Origin: Sphingobacterium daejeonense
GTDB taxonomy: Bacteria; Bacteroidota; Bacteroidia; Sphingobacteriales; Sphingobacteriaceae
NCBI RefSeq assembly: GCF_901472535.1
Contig: NZ_LR590470.1
Span: 3,782,001 to 3,846,000, forward strand
Length of the DNA stretch: 64,000 nt
Reading direction: 5' to 3'
The notes under the pieces were generated by a model, which was not told the DNA's origin, searched no databases, and saw only the letters and a list, made by a program, of their open reading frames with translations. Made by a program: the position numbers and the translations under genes. Positions within the stretch are counted from its first letter, which is position 1. Every line of letters starts with the position of its first letter. Below, piece by piece: positions 38,114-49,321 of the stretch.

Positions 38114-38751
38114 TGATGATGAAATTTATGTATTTATTGGTTGCCTTATTCAGTGCAACATTTGCATTCGGGCAAAATGCCAAAACAATTTTGGATCAGG
38201 TGTCCAAAAAATATGATGGGTATAGCACCATTCAATCAGACTTTACATTCAAAGCAGCACAAAGCAATGGTGAAAACTATACTGACAAAGGACAATTGTT
38301 TTTAAATAAAACTGCAAATCAGTATAAGATTACTTTACCATCTCAGGATTTAATTTCTGATGGAAAATCCACGTGGTCCGTACTGAAACAAGATAAGGAA
38401 GTACAGGTCTCAGATGCTGACAATAGCAGCCAAGCAATTGGTCCTAATAACATATTCACTTTTTACAAAAATGGATATAAAATTGGATCTGCTAAGAGTG
38501 AATCAGCTGGTTCAGCGGGTAAATTAACCGCTATTGATTTAACACCAGAAGATACGAAGAGTAACTACTCAAAAATTCAAGTTCGTGTAAACAAAAACAC
38601 ACATATCCATGATGTGACTATATTTGATAAATCAGGTGCAAAATATACCTATACCATCAACACATTATATGTAAATAGTCCTATTGCTAATACTGCATTT
38701 CAGTTTAACAAAGCAAAATATCCTGGGTTTGAAGTAGTGGATTTACGTTAA
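38113..38751 (+). CDS. lolA: LolA-family outer-membrane lipoprotein carrier protein
   Basis: 212 residues with signal peptide MMMKFMYLLVALFSATFAFGQ. The LolA-like half-barrel includes LDQVSKKYDGYSTIQSDFTFK, GQLFLNKTANQYKITLPSQDLISDGKSTWS and the late IDLTPEDTKSNYSKIQVRVNK. It carries lipoproteins across the periplasm, important in a phylum with many SusD-type lipoproteins. It starts inside the ftsK stop codon (TAATG), the common ftsK-lolA pairing. A terminator follows. Frame intact. Confidence 0.9.
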   Translation: MMMKFMYLLVALFSATFAFGQNAKTILDQVSKKYDGYSTIQSDFTFKAAQSNGENYTDKGQLFLNKTANQYKITLPSQDLISDGKSTWSVLKQDKEVQVSDADNSSQAIGPNNIFTFYKNGYKIGSAKSESAGSAGKLTAIDLTPEDTKSNYSKIQVRVNKNTHIHDVTIFDKSGAKYTYTINTLYVNSPIANTAFQFNKAKYPGFEVVDLR

Positions 38752-38776
38752 GAAACCAAACATCTATTATAAAAGG

Positions 38777-38811
38777 AGGCGGGTAACCAATTGGTTTAAC
38801 CGCCTTTTTTA
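38777..38811 (+). terminator. Terminator of ftsK-lolA
   Basis: AGGCGG pairs with CCGCCT around an A/T-rich inner hairpin and is followed by T6. Confidence 0.75.
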
Positions 38812-38812
38812 A

Positions 38813-40564
38813 TTATTCTACTCCAATTGTTAAATTCAATCGTCCACCAGGGGCAGTATCTCCATTGATATACCAATCCAAAGGATCATCCTTCATCATA
38901 TTATCAGACCATTTGAATTCAATGTTAAAGCCTTTAGCTGGCAACCCAATGGTTGAGTTAGGGATTTTTATAAGTAATTCATTATCAGAAGTTACAAAAT
39001 CAACGGTTCCAAATTCTTTCCAGAAACCATTGCTAAATTGCTGCAACCGATTTCCATTAACCACACGATAGTCATAGCCGAACCAACCTGAATTGTAATT
39101 TGCATCTGTATTCAACCATAATACCATCCAATTGTTGGAGTTTCTTTCTGATAACTTATTATTAGTTTGTACATAAAACCCCATTTCTTTGGGTGAAGAT
39201 GCAAATTTTAAGGTTTTCAAATCATTTCTACCAGATTCATTTTTATATTGAACTGTGGGCTCGCTTTGAGCTCCTGGGTGGTCTCTTTTTAATATATCCC
39301 CGATATAGTCAACATAGATATCTTCCATAGTACTCCACCCTTTCAATTCCGGCAATTTATCCATGCTTTTGACTTTTTTCGAGGCATCCATGCCTTTATA
39401 CCTCAAAATATTACTGATCATTTGCATATAGTAATTGTCCTTCAATCCACCGGTCCATGTCGGCTCAATATCCCTACTATATTCTGCATTTGCTTGATCA
39501 ACAAAATGAGCTTGGTTTTTCTTCTCATCTGATCTGCTCCATTTACCGGCAATCCATTCATTCCATCCCGTTATAAATACAAAAGGAACATCTTGTGATA
39601 GCGCGTAATCCCATTGTTCTTGGATATTATATCCAAAGAAGATATCTTTATCAGGATTTCCGGGATGTCCTTTTCTATAGCTCCGTCCCCAATTTCCTGG
39701 AGCACCATAAAAAGCAGAACCGCCCATTGAAGCATCCAAATTGGGATGCTGCGAAGCAGAGACATTGATAATCTCGCGTTCTCCACGATGGTTTTTATAA
39801 ACTTTCTGTGGCCGTTGAAACTCTATCCATGGCCATCCATCTACTTTTTCAGGTTCATTGGGCCATTGAGATTCACGGATAGTGAAAAATCCTTCATAGT
39901 TTCTTCCTTTCGCATCTTTCCCTAGTCCAATTATCAACGGTTTTCCATCCAAGATAAACCAACTTTCCTCATCTTTGTCTTTGGCAGTATTCGCATAAAA
40001 AGTATCGTAGATCTCTTGCATAGCATCAGCTGAGGCTGTATTGGTATAGAATACCAGCTTAGGTGCTTTTTTACCTTGTGCTCTGACTGTTTTTAATGCA
40101 GCAAGCAAGGCTCTGACTTGTGGGGCATAGGTCAATCGATTGGTCGCATCCAATATTAGAAAGTCTACTTGAGCATCCGTCAGCAATTGCATATTCTTCA
40201 GATGTACCCAATAGTCGTCGCCTTTATAATACCCATAAATAGGCTCTCCCCAAAAGTAATATTTTCCAGGGCCTGCAGAACCTCCACCCCAGTTTGGATG
40301 ATGAAAGTCTTGGAAGACCTCAGGGTGATACTGATAAAGTTTGGTCAGATCCCAATTTCTTTCAGATGTTGGGGACCCCCTATCGCCTTGCCACAAAAAA
40401 TAAAAGATTCCAACCTGCTTTCCTGCTTTTTTTTCTCCAACTTCATTTTGCTGAGGCAATACTCTGCCTAAATCATCTACTCCGGTAAAGACTTGGGCGT
40501 AACTGATAGTAGAGAAAAAAGTGAATGAAAAAATTAGAGAAAAACTCAATATTGACTTTTTCAT
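38813..40564 (-). CDS. Secreted putative glycoside hydrolase (GH71/99-like) with C-terminal carbohydrate-binding-like domain, paralogue A
   Basis: 583 residues from MKKSILSFSLIFSFTFFS, a signal peptide ending SYAQ; 13 upstream codons are excluded. The N-terminal two-thirds look like a TIM barrel of the GH71/GH99-like type: KQVGIFYFLWQGDRG, VDFLILDATNRLTYAPQV, and a candidate acidic catalytic motif FITGWNEWIAGKW. The last 150 residues (FYVQTNNKLSERNSNNWMVL to NGDTAPGGRLNLTIGVE) resemble a CBM9/DOMON-like beta-sandwich. I cannot assign a CAZy family with certainty. It is the last gene of the large PUL, 42 bp after its paralogue. Frame intact. Confidence 0.7.
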   Translation of the reverse strand: MKKSILSFSLIFSFTFFSTISYAQVFTGVDDLGRVLPQQNEVGEKKAGKQVGIFYFLWQGDRGSPTSERNWDLTKLYQYHPEVFQDFHHPNWGGGSAGPGKYYFWGEPIYGYYKGDDYWVHLKNMQLLTDAQVDFLILDATNRLTYAPQVRALLAALKTVRAQGKKAPKLVFYTNTASADAMQEIYDTFYANTAKDKDEESWFILDGKPLIIGLGKDAKGRNYEGFFTIRESQWPNEPEKVDGWPWIEFQRPQKVYKNHRGEREIINVSASQHPNLDASMGGSAFYGAPGNWGRSYRKGHPGNPDKDIFFGYNIQEQWDYALSQDVPFVFITGWNEWIAGKWSRSDEKKNQAHFVDQANAEYSRDIEPTWTGGLKDNYYMQMISNILRYKGMDASKKVKSMDKLPELKGWSTMEDIYVDYIGDILKRDHPGAQSEPTVQYKNESGRNDLKTLKFASSPKEMGFYVQTNNKLSERNSNNWMVLWLNTDANYNSGWFGYDYRVVNGNRLQQFSNGFWKEFGTVDFVTSDNELLIKIPNSTIGLPAKGFNIEFKWSDNMMKDDPLDWYINGDTAPGGRLNLTIGVE

Positions 40565-40606
40565 AATAAGTTTTATTGTTAAAAAATTAGGTTTGCATTT
40601 CAATCT

Positions 40607-42420
40607 CTAATCTGCTTTATAAACAAAATTAAATCGACCACCAGGTGCTGTATCACCATTAACATAGAAGTCCATGATATTTCCGTTCTCTTGCATATTA
40701 TCATTCCATTTAAATTCAAAATTTACAGGTTGACCTTCTAATTTTAACAACGACCTGGAAACAGCAATTTCAAGTCGGTTATTCTGTATGGATATTGGAG
40801 CTGATCCAACGGATTCCCACTCCCATCGACCAGCTATATTTTTCTCTATAACAGCTTTGTTATTCTTGGGATTTATTCTGTTAATCACATAATCATACCC
40901 ATTCCAACCGGTGCTTTTATCTCTATCTACATCAATAAACAACATCATCCAATTTCGATCAGTGGACGGACTCAACTTTTCCGCTGTTTCGACGTAAAAG
41001 AAGACATTGTCTTTATCTCTAGCAACCCGAGCATCTACAATATCGTTTCTACCCGTATTATTGGTGTAATATTCACTGTATCTTCCACGGTGGTCCCTGT
41101 GCATGGTATTACCTGCATAATGCTTATACTGTGGGAGTACATTATCCCATTCATTTGCTTTTCCAATTTTAATGGTCTTTGCTTCAGAAACTTTGGGTTG
41201 GAGGGTCCAATCCTTTAAATTTCCTCACGTTGTCGATCAATTGTTGGTAATATACATCACCTTTGTCACCCCAACCCTTATTAGGTTCTATATCGCGGCT
41301 GTGAGTCCAATCAAATTGATCAACGAAGGAAAAAGGATCTCCTGTCCAATTAATGTTTTGGTAACCATTGTCCAGCTATATATTCATTCCAACCAGTCAC
41401 AAATACGAGTTCTGGGTCCAATTCAAAGGCTCGATCCCATTGTTCCTGAAAATTCCAGCCATATAGGTAACCATCCACTCTAGGGTCAAAACCATTTCTC
41501 ATACTAAAACTTCTCCCATAAGTTCCCGGAAGGTTGAATGCTGAGCAATGCCCATTGGTTGAAGGTCCTGCGTTTTGAGCAACACCTACCGCAACCTGTT
41601 CAAATTTCCCATTGCCTAATGGTGCATATCCGTGTTGAGGGTAATTCTCAAGCCATGCCCATTGGTCTTTCCTTGTAGGGCCATCTACGTAATCTGGCTG
41701 TCCAGGCCTGAAAGTAAAGAAGTTTGCAATTTCAAGGTCGGTTCCATTCTTTTCTAAATTATCTGGATAAGCCATAATGCCAGGCTTCCCTTTCCATATA
41801 AACCAAAGATTTTTATATCTGCCCGGCTGATAGACATCCTTATACAATTGTCTCAATGATACTGCCGAATGAGGTACAGGTCCGAATGGCAACAGAAAAG
41901 CTATTTTAGGTACATTGACCCCATCTTTTTGTGCTTGATCCCAGGTTTTAAACAATGCTTCGTAAGATTCTTGCCAAGTCAAACTTCCGTTGGTACAGTC
42001 AAAAAATACCACATCCACCCCTGCGTCTGCCAACATCTCAGCATGCTTTCTCAAAAACCCAAGGGTCTGTTGTTTTATAGTATCCGAATAAAGGTTCCTC
42101 CCAAAAAAAGGAAACCAGGTTTTTTTGTTCCCCATGCCGGATGGTCATAATCCTTCATAGCTTCAGGATGTTCTCGGACGATATTGGTTATATTCTTAAC
42201 TTGATAACTAGTGTCGTCGTTTCCTTTGGTGCCATGTCCAATAAAACATGGCTACGGTTTTATCCCGTTTTGGAGCACCCTTTTCAGAGCTTATTACTTT
42301 CCTGCCCAATGCATCCGTAAATGCCCAGTCATTACTGCTTACAAAAGGTACATGCTGTGAAAATGAGGTGCCCATTCCCAATAAAATCAGGAAGATGGTT
42401 GTTAAAGAAAATTTATCCAT
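40607..42420 (-). CDS. Secreted putative glycoside hydrolase, paralogue B (four or more frameshifts)
   Basis: About 604 residues joined. It has the same architecture as paralogue A: signal peptide (MDKFSLTTIFLILLGMGTSFSQ), FTDALGRKVIS near the mature N-terminus (compare FTGVDDLGRVLP), TVAMFYWTWH, DVVFFDCTNGSLTWQE, the acidic motif FVTGWNEYIAGQW, RDIEP, and a C-terminal carbohydrate-binding-like domain ending NGDTAPGGRFNFVYK. Breaks fall near 42210, 42140, 41365, 41220 and 41105, with no residues missing between them. The tandem pair probably arose by duplication and then diverged, perhaps for two linkages of one glycan. Confidence 0.7.
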
Positions 42421-42443
42421 TAGGTTTAGGTTTTTTGGGATGG

Positions 42444-44207
42444 CTAATCAAGCCATCCCGGGTTCTGCCAATTTTCTCCAGTTAACTGGAAAATTTTGTT
42501 CACTTCTATTTGATCAATAGGGTATAATAAAAACTTGTCAGCTGCACTACCTCGATCTCTCAGTTTAAATCTGGTAAACGTTTCTGATTCACCGTTTTTC
42601 TGAATCCGCATCCCCGTTACGAATTTGTCGGTAGTACTAAGAATTTTCCCATCTGGCGGACATCAAAATAACGATGCTCCTCAAATGCCAATTCGATACG
42701 TCGTTCATTCCGATATCTTTTTTCAAAATCCTCCTTTGTCATCCCGGTTTTTAGATCCGGCATGCCCGCTCTTTTTCTAATAGCATTCAGAGCCTCTCTT
42801 GCACTTAATCCTAGATTTGAATCATTCACTTTTACATCAGCACCAACAGATTGATAAGCTGCCTCAGCAAAATTCAGGTACAACTCAGCAAGACGGAATA
42901 ATCGTACTGCGCCATCAGAATTATTACTTGCTCCAGAGCGATGATTGTTGAATTTCCTTAAATAATATCCTGTTCTAGTATATCTTCTATCTGTGGTAGA
43001 AATACCTTCCGCTCCTCCAACATAGGTTTGAATCAAGCTGCCGGCAAGGTTTCTATCAGCGCCGTTATAATAAATCGAAGCATAGAAACGTGGATCTCGA
43101 CCTTCATAAGGTTTCATTGGATCATAACCAGATGCTGGATTTATAATGGGTTGTAGATGATTTGCATCAGCATAACCCAAAATTGGGAGTTCCCCCATTT
43201 GCCATTTCATAGCTGTCCACTAATTCTTGAGTAGGATTTGGCCCTGCTCGTTCCATTCCCGGATTTGTAGGCAAGCCAGCATTTTTCCAAACTTGCAATT
43301 GACCACCCAATTGATAAATTGTTTCTTTATCAACAGCACGTTGGTCATTTGAGGAAGTAATAAAATATAAGGCATAGGGATTCTGGGCTATGCCCGCCTC
43401 AGGCTTATTTGCAAACAATTCATAATCATTGGCAAGACATTGTGCTAAGGCTTCTGCCGTGATTTTTGTTGCATCCTCCCATGTATAGGTTCCATCAGAC
43501 CATAATGGGCTAGCTGCATAAGTAACTGCTTGAGATTTGATTGCATAAGCTATTGCCCTAGACATTTTGCCAAATTGATTATCATAGATTGCCCATGAAA
43601 AACCATCTCTGGTATCAGGAACTTTTAAGGCCTCATCACAATCTTTCAGAATAAAAGTTACGATCTCCGAAAAAGAAGATTTTTTATCCTGAGAGAAGTC
43701 ATGGTCCAAAGGTAATGGAGCATCAAATAAGGGTCCAGATCCGTATCGTTTTATTAACTGTAAATAATACAATGCCCTTAAAGTATGAGCTTGAGCAATC
43801 CAACCTGCCTTTTCCTCATCCCCAACATATACGGTTGCTGTCTTTATGTTTTCCAAAAAGACATTGCACTTTCTTATTCCTTCATACAAACCTGTCCAAG
43901 GAGCTCCGTCAGGAGAATACATGGGGAAAGTAGAAGTTGTAATATTCCCACCATACCACATGATGTATTGTGAACCATCAATTACATCATCAGCATCCTG
44001 AGCTTCATCACTATATGATGATCTTATAATATTTGGAGCTGGGGCATGTCCATAGCAAGAATTCAGATACCCTCTCGTTCTATTGTAATCACTGAATACC
44101 TGATCCATACTGATTCTACCATCACTTGGTAAATCCAATTGCTTATTACATGATGTTGAAAAACATATCAGAAGCAATGAGTAAAAGATATTTTTATGTA
44201 GTTTCAT
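42444..44207 (-). CDS. SusD/RagB-family lipoprotein, second pair (two frameshifts)
   Basis: About 587 residues. Lipobox MKLHKNIFYSLLLICFSTSC (Cys20) then NKQLDLPSDGRISMDQVFSD. The helical core includes WIAQAHTLRALYYLQLIKRYGSGPLF, and the C-terminal motif is RYRNERRIELAFEEHRYFDVRQMGK. A break near 43190 joins two fragments. Another near 42640 hides the true end; reading on in the next frame gives VTGMRIQKNGESETF to GENWQNPGWLD and a stop at 42444. It lies 39 bp after its susC partner in the large PUL operon. Confidence 0.9.
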
Positions 44208-44246
44208 AATTTTTGTTCTCTTAAATCAATAATCTATTTTATATTT

Positions 44247-47200
44247 CTACAACATGAGATTTACCCCAAAACTATATACTCTATATACCGGGAAAGTCAT
44301 ATATCCACTCCCTTCAGGGCCAAAATCTTTGGTTTTCATCTTATCCCAAGTAAATAAGTTTTGTCCAGACAGTACAATCCGGATTTGATCAAATCCTATT
44401 TTCTTGGTAGACTCTCTTTGCAAGGTATAGCCCAACTCCAGGTTTCTCAATCTGAGGTATGACTTATTGAAATTGACAAAATCGCTTAGCTTCATGGTTA
44501 ACTGATTTTTCTGTAGACAATGCTGGCCATGTTATTGTTTCTCCATTAGCATAGCGCTCAGCAGTCCAAGCGTTTTGATGTAATGCTGTATACATGCCTC
44601 CATTCGTAGTTTCCCAAATCCCTGGACCCATCATGATTCTTGAATAATCCCCGATTCCTTGGAAAATAAAGTTCATGTCAAAAGCACTATATTTCAATCC
44701 TCCTGAAAATGCATAAGTTACTCTTGGCACCATACCGTCACCAACAGGTCCTTGGTCTCTCTCATCAATGATCCCATCGGCATTCAAATCCTGATACCTT
44801 AAGTCACCAACCCGAACTGCACCAAATCCATAATCCAAACCTGCAGCATCAATTTCAGCTTGAGAATTGAAAAATCCATTTCCTTGGCTATAGTCAACTA
44901 AGTATCCAAACTGTTGACCATATGAATATCCTTCTTCTCTGAGACGGTATTGAAAATCTTCCGTACGCTGCGCCTCGTTCCAACTAATAATTGTATTATG
45001 GTTTTTTGAGAACATCCCTTCAACATAAAATGAGAGCTTATCATTTAATCTTTTGTCGTATCGAAGGGTCAATTCATAACCTTTGTTTTCGAAAATCCCC
45101 TGATTTAATCTTGGATAATTTGAAAGAGGAATCCCTTGATAGGAAGGAATGGTAGAAACCGCTCCTACAACCATATTTTCCATCTTCTCTTTGAAAATAT
45201 CAGCAGAGAATGTAATTGAATTAAAAAGTCCGAGGTCGAGACCAAAATTTGCTTTTGTAGAGACTTCAGCTTGTATATTTGGGTTACCGGTTTGTCTTTC
45301 GGTGATTAAATATTGCAAATAACCTATTGGTCCACCTGATTGTTGCGTGATCTGATCCAAATAGGCGTATCGTTGTAACCCACTCTGATCATTCGCAGTT
45401 TTCCCCCAAGATCCCCTAAATTTCAAAAGGCTCAACCACCCGGAAGTTGATTCCATAAAGGATTCATTGCTCGCGATCCAGCTGGCTGCTACCGCAGGAG
45501 TAAACAAATACCGATGTGAACGAGCATATTGTTCAGAACCTGAATAGCCAAACACTCCTTTTAAGACATAACGGTCATCGTAATTGTAAACCAATTGCGC
45601 ACCAGTACTAAGACGTTTGTATGGCAACAGTTCAGGTGCATTGGTATTGGCTTTGGTCAGGTCTTGGAACAATCCATAAGCCATAGCATTAATTGAATGA
45701 TCACCAAAAAACCCTGGAATAATCAAGCTGTCCCTTATAGGTTAAATGATAATAATAAGAATGTGATTTACCATAGGCTAACGGTGTATTGTTTTGTTCT
45801 CCTTTTTTTGAAAATTCCAATTCATCCCAATTATCAGAACGGATATATCTTTCATAATTCTGAGTGGTGGCTAAACTTCCAACAGAATTGGTTTGATAGG
45901 CAAATACACCTGAAAGGTTAAGCCCTTGAGTCAAGAAACTCATATCAAGGTTCAAACCAAATTGTGAACTGATATTGGTTACAGTATGATTGTAATATCC
46001 AGTTCTATTAAGTATTCCATAAGTTGATTGATCAACACGATCTGTGACAACTACTTGTCCGCTACCTGGTAGCTCTACACCATTTTCATCTTTTATAACT
46101 GGTGTCAATGGTTCATAGGTAGTTGGAGGCATGAGAAACATACTTGCATAAGTTGCATCATTGGATGCTCCGCCAGGCACATGTTCTCTCTTGACATTCC
46201 CACTTAATCTTAAAAAACCACTCAAATAATTATTGAATTGAATATCTACATTGGAACGATAATTTACCCAAATATTTTTTGGATTAGCATCATAGTCTTT
46301 AGATTCGGTATTAAAATAGCCACCTTGATGCATAAAGTTCAAATTTGAAAAATAGGTTACTTTATCATTTCCGCCTGTGATATTCACACCTAATCTTTGC
46401 ATGGAAGCAAAATCTTTGAAATATTTGTCATACCAATTATTGCTAGGATATAATTCCGGAGAATCACCTGTACGATAATGTGAAACGATATCTTCAGAAA
46501 ATTGACTGAAAGGACCTAATCCATCATTAACCCCGGCTTGATTACTGAACTCAGCATATTGGAGGGCATTGTACATTAATGGTTTGGTAGTGACTTGTTG
46601 AAAAGATTGATCTAATCTGGCTTTAATTTCCACAGGACCTTTTTTCCCTCTTTTTGTTTTGACCACTATCACGCCATTTGCGCCCTGAATACCATATATA
46701 GCTTGCGTAGAAGCATCCTTCAGTATGGTAATGGATTCAATTTCATTTGGAGAGATATATTCCAAGGATTGATTACTATTATAAGAAGTAGGAATTCCAT
46801 CAATCATGACCAAAGGGTCACCACTTCTTGCAGCGGATATTCCACGGACAAATAGGTCGGTATTCGCTCTTGACAATTCAGAAAAACGTTTCTTGTGTTG
46901 TTAATCCAGCAAGACGTCCAGCAAATGTTTGACTCAGATTAGCAACTGGATGTCTTTCTAGTACATCACCTTGCACAATAGAAACTGCGCCTGTTAAGTC
47001 TCCAAAGGTCGTGTTACTATACCCTAGATCAATAATTTTATCCAATTGATGATTATCGGTTTTTAACACCACAATCAAGGTGCTATCTCCTCCTTGGATA
47101 TTTACTATTTGTGTTGAATAGCCTATTCTTTCAAATTTTAATTCCTCAATACTTAACGGAATTTCAAGATCAAATGTTCCTTCCCAGTTTGTGGAAGTTC

Positions 47201-47372
47201 CTATTTTATTGTTTTGACTTGAAATGATAACTTCCTTGATCGGGTTTTGTTGTTCATCAAGAACTTTCCCCGACAACATTACAGTAGATTCTTGTGCAAG
47301 AACCTGTAGCTGTAAGATGTTACATAAAAACACAAGGAGGCTCAACTTAAAATATGTTCGAAAATTTTTCAT
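44247..47372 (-). CDS. SusC/RagA-family TonB-linked outer-membrane transporter, second pair (three frameshifts)
   Basis: 1040 residues after correction. Signal peptide (MKNFRTYFKLSLLVFLCNIL), carboxypeptidase-regulatory-like domain (MLSGKVLDEQQNPIKEVI), plug (DLGYSNTTFGDLTGAVSIV to GIQGANGVIVVKTKRG) and barrel ending VYSFGVNLML. Two breaks resolve as one extra T each: CGTTTTTCTG near 46880 and GGTTTTTTGG near 45710. The third, near 44480, lies just before the last strands. It follows the first SusD of the locus by 19 bp, giving an alternating susC-susD-susC-susD operon. Confidence 0.92.
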
Positions 47373-47391
47373 CGTATCTTATTAAATAATT

Positions 47392-49309
47392 TTACCATCC
47401 TGGATTTTGCCAATTTACCCCAGTTATTGAATTCAACCTATTTGCCTCTTCTAAAGGAATTGGCAACCAAATAAACTTGCTTGCATAGTTTCTTCTTTCC
47501 ACGTCTCTTACCACTCTTCGAGCATAGGCATAAGTTCCATCTGCATTTCTTGTTATGTTCATTGCAGTAATCCATTTATCTGTTTTAGCAAGATTTTCCC
47601 CAGGTTTTGCCCATCTTCTGACATCAAAAAACCGCTGTTCCTCAAATGCCAATTCCACTCTTCGTTCATGTCTTACTCTTAATATTAGATTTTCTTTGCT
47701 CAGTCCTGCTGGTATTTCTGGCATCCCTACCCTTGCACGGATTTCATTAACTGCAGTTCTAGCTTCTTCCAGATGACCGGCCTCTGCTGCCGCCTCCGCA
47801 AAGTTTAGGATCACTTCTCCCAGTCTGAACAATTTTGCGTTAGCACCTCCGATAGGGTTATTAGTACTTGAATTAGGATGCAAGAATTTACGTTGAAAAT
47901 AACCTGTCCTTGTAGCTTTTCGAACCGTTCTGTCAATACCAGTCTGTGGTTCTCCTTGGTAGGTTGCGATAATCCTGGTGCGGTTACCCATACCTGCCGG
48001 GAAATTCTCAGGCGATTCCGCTACTTCCGCGAAATTCCAAAAGGCGTAACGCTTCGATCCATTATAATAGATGTTGGCATAAAACCTAGGATCTCTATTT
48101 GCATAAGGGTCATTGGGATTGTAGGTTTTGTTATTTTTGTTATAATTTGGTTGAAGATGTTTTTCATCAAGATATGGATTGGCTAAATCCAAAATTGGTT
48201 CACCATCAATGGTTTCAAAAGCATCAACAATTTCTTGACTCGGACATGTACCTGTTTTATAACCATCCTTGCGCCCCCTATTCCATCAATATTCCAAATA
48301 TTACCCTGTCCGTCTCTACTTTGCCAAAATTGTTTCCTTATCGATCCGAGTACCTGAAAATTGCATTCCCTGAGTAAAGTATTCATTATACAATGATGCT
48401 TTCTCATTCACCGTTGGACCTATAAAAGCTGTTGCTGAAAGATAGGTCTGTGGATAGTTAACTTTATTATAAAGTTCATATCCATTTGCTCGCAGGTTTG
48501 CTAACGATTGCTTATTCACAGTATATGCTTGTTCCCAATAATTTTGTCCAGCATTATTCTGTGGGCTTGCTGCATATAAGATCACTTTGGATTTTATGGC
48601 TTCTGCCACAGATTTGGTAATCCGATGTTGCTCACCTTGGTCGGTAATGGTCCATGGCAACTCGGATGTTGCCAATGCGACATCACAATCTTCCATTATA
48701 AATTTGACCAAATCATAGTAAGTTGGTTTTTCAACTCCTGAAAAGTCAGCATCAAATTCCATTGGCTCCCTCATGATAGGTAACGCAGAACCAAACCATT
48801 TCAATAATTCGTGATAATAGTATGCTCTTAACAAATGGGCTTCAGCTTTCCATCTTTTACGGTCTGTTTCACTATTAACAGTTGCCGCGTCGATATTCTT
48901 GATAAATACGGAACAATTTCTAATTCCTGCCCAATAGCGGTTCCAATAGTCTCCGTTTCCTGCATCAGCGCTAATGTTGGTCATTGGATGAAAGGCAGCT
49001 GAAGCATCACCATTGTATACTCTTCCGGACATCAAGGTCGGTTCAGATTCTGCATCTGTGTCCCAAGCTTCATCGCTCCAAACAACGGGCCCACGCATCC
49101 AGAAAAAATAACGTGTACCCTTTGCCGGAATTTGATTATAACAGCTGTTCAAAGAAAGCTGCTACCTTGATATTATCCTTAAAGACATCATCAATGGAAA
49201 AATAACCATCGGGTGCCATATCTAGTTCTTTATTACAAGAATTCAATCCAACTGTTAGGAAACCAGCTAATATAATCGTGTATATATTTTTTCTTAATCT
49301 TAAATTCAT
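47392..49309 (-). CDS. SusD/RagB-family lipoprotein, first pair (about three frameshifts)
   Basis: About 638 residues. The true start is the ATG at 49309: MNLRLRKNIYTIILAGFLTV, lipobox LNSC, then NKELDMAPDGYFSIDDVF. One extra T near 49150 (GCTTTCTTTG) breaks the frame before LNSCYNQIPAKGTRYFFWMRG. Further breaks lie near 48330 and 48200. The usual motifs are present: WKAEAHLLRAYYYHELLKWFGSALP and VRHERRVELAFEEQRFFDVRRW, ending TGVNWQNPGW. Its partner is the susC just upstream (12-bp gap). Confidence 0.9.
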
Positions 49310-49321
49310 GATTTCTAAAAT

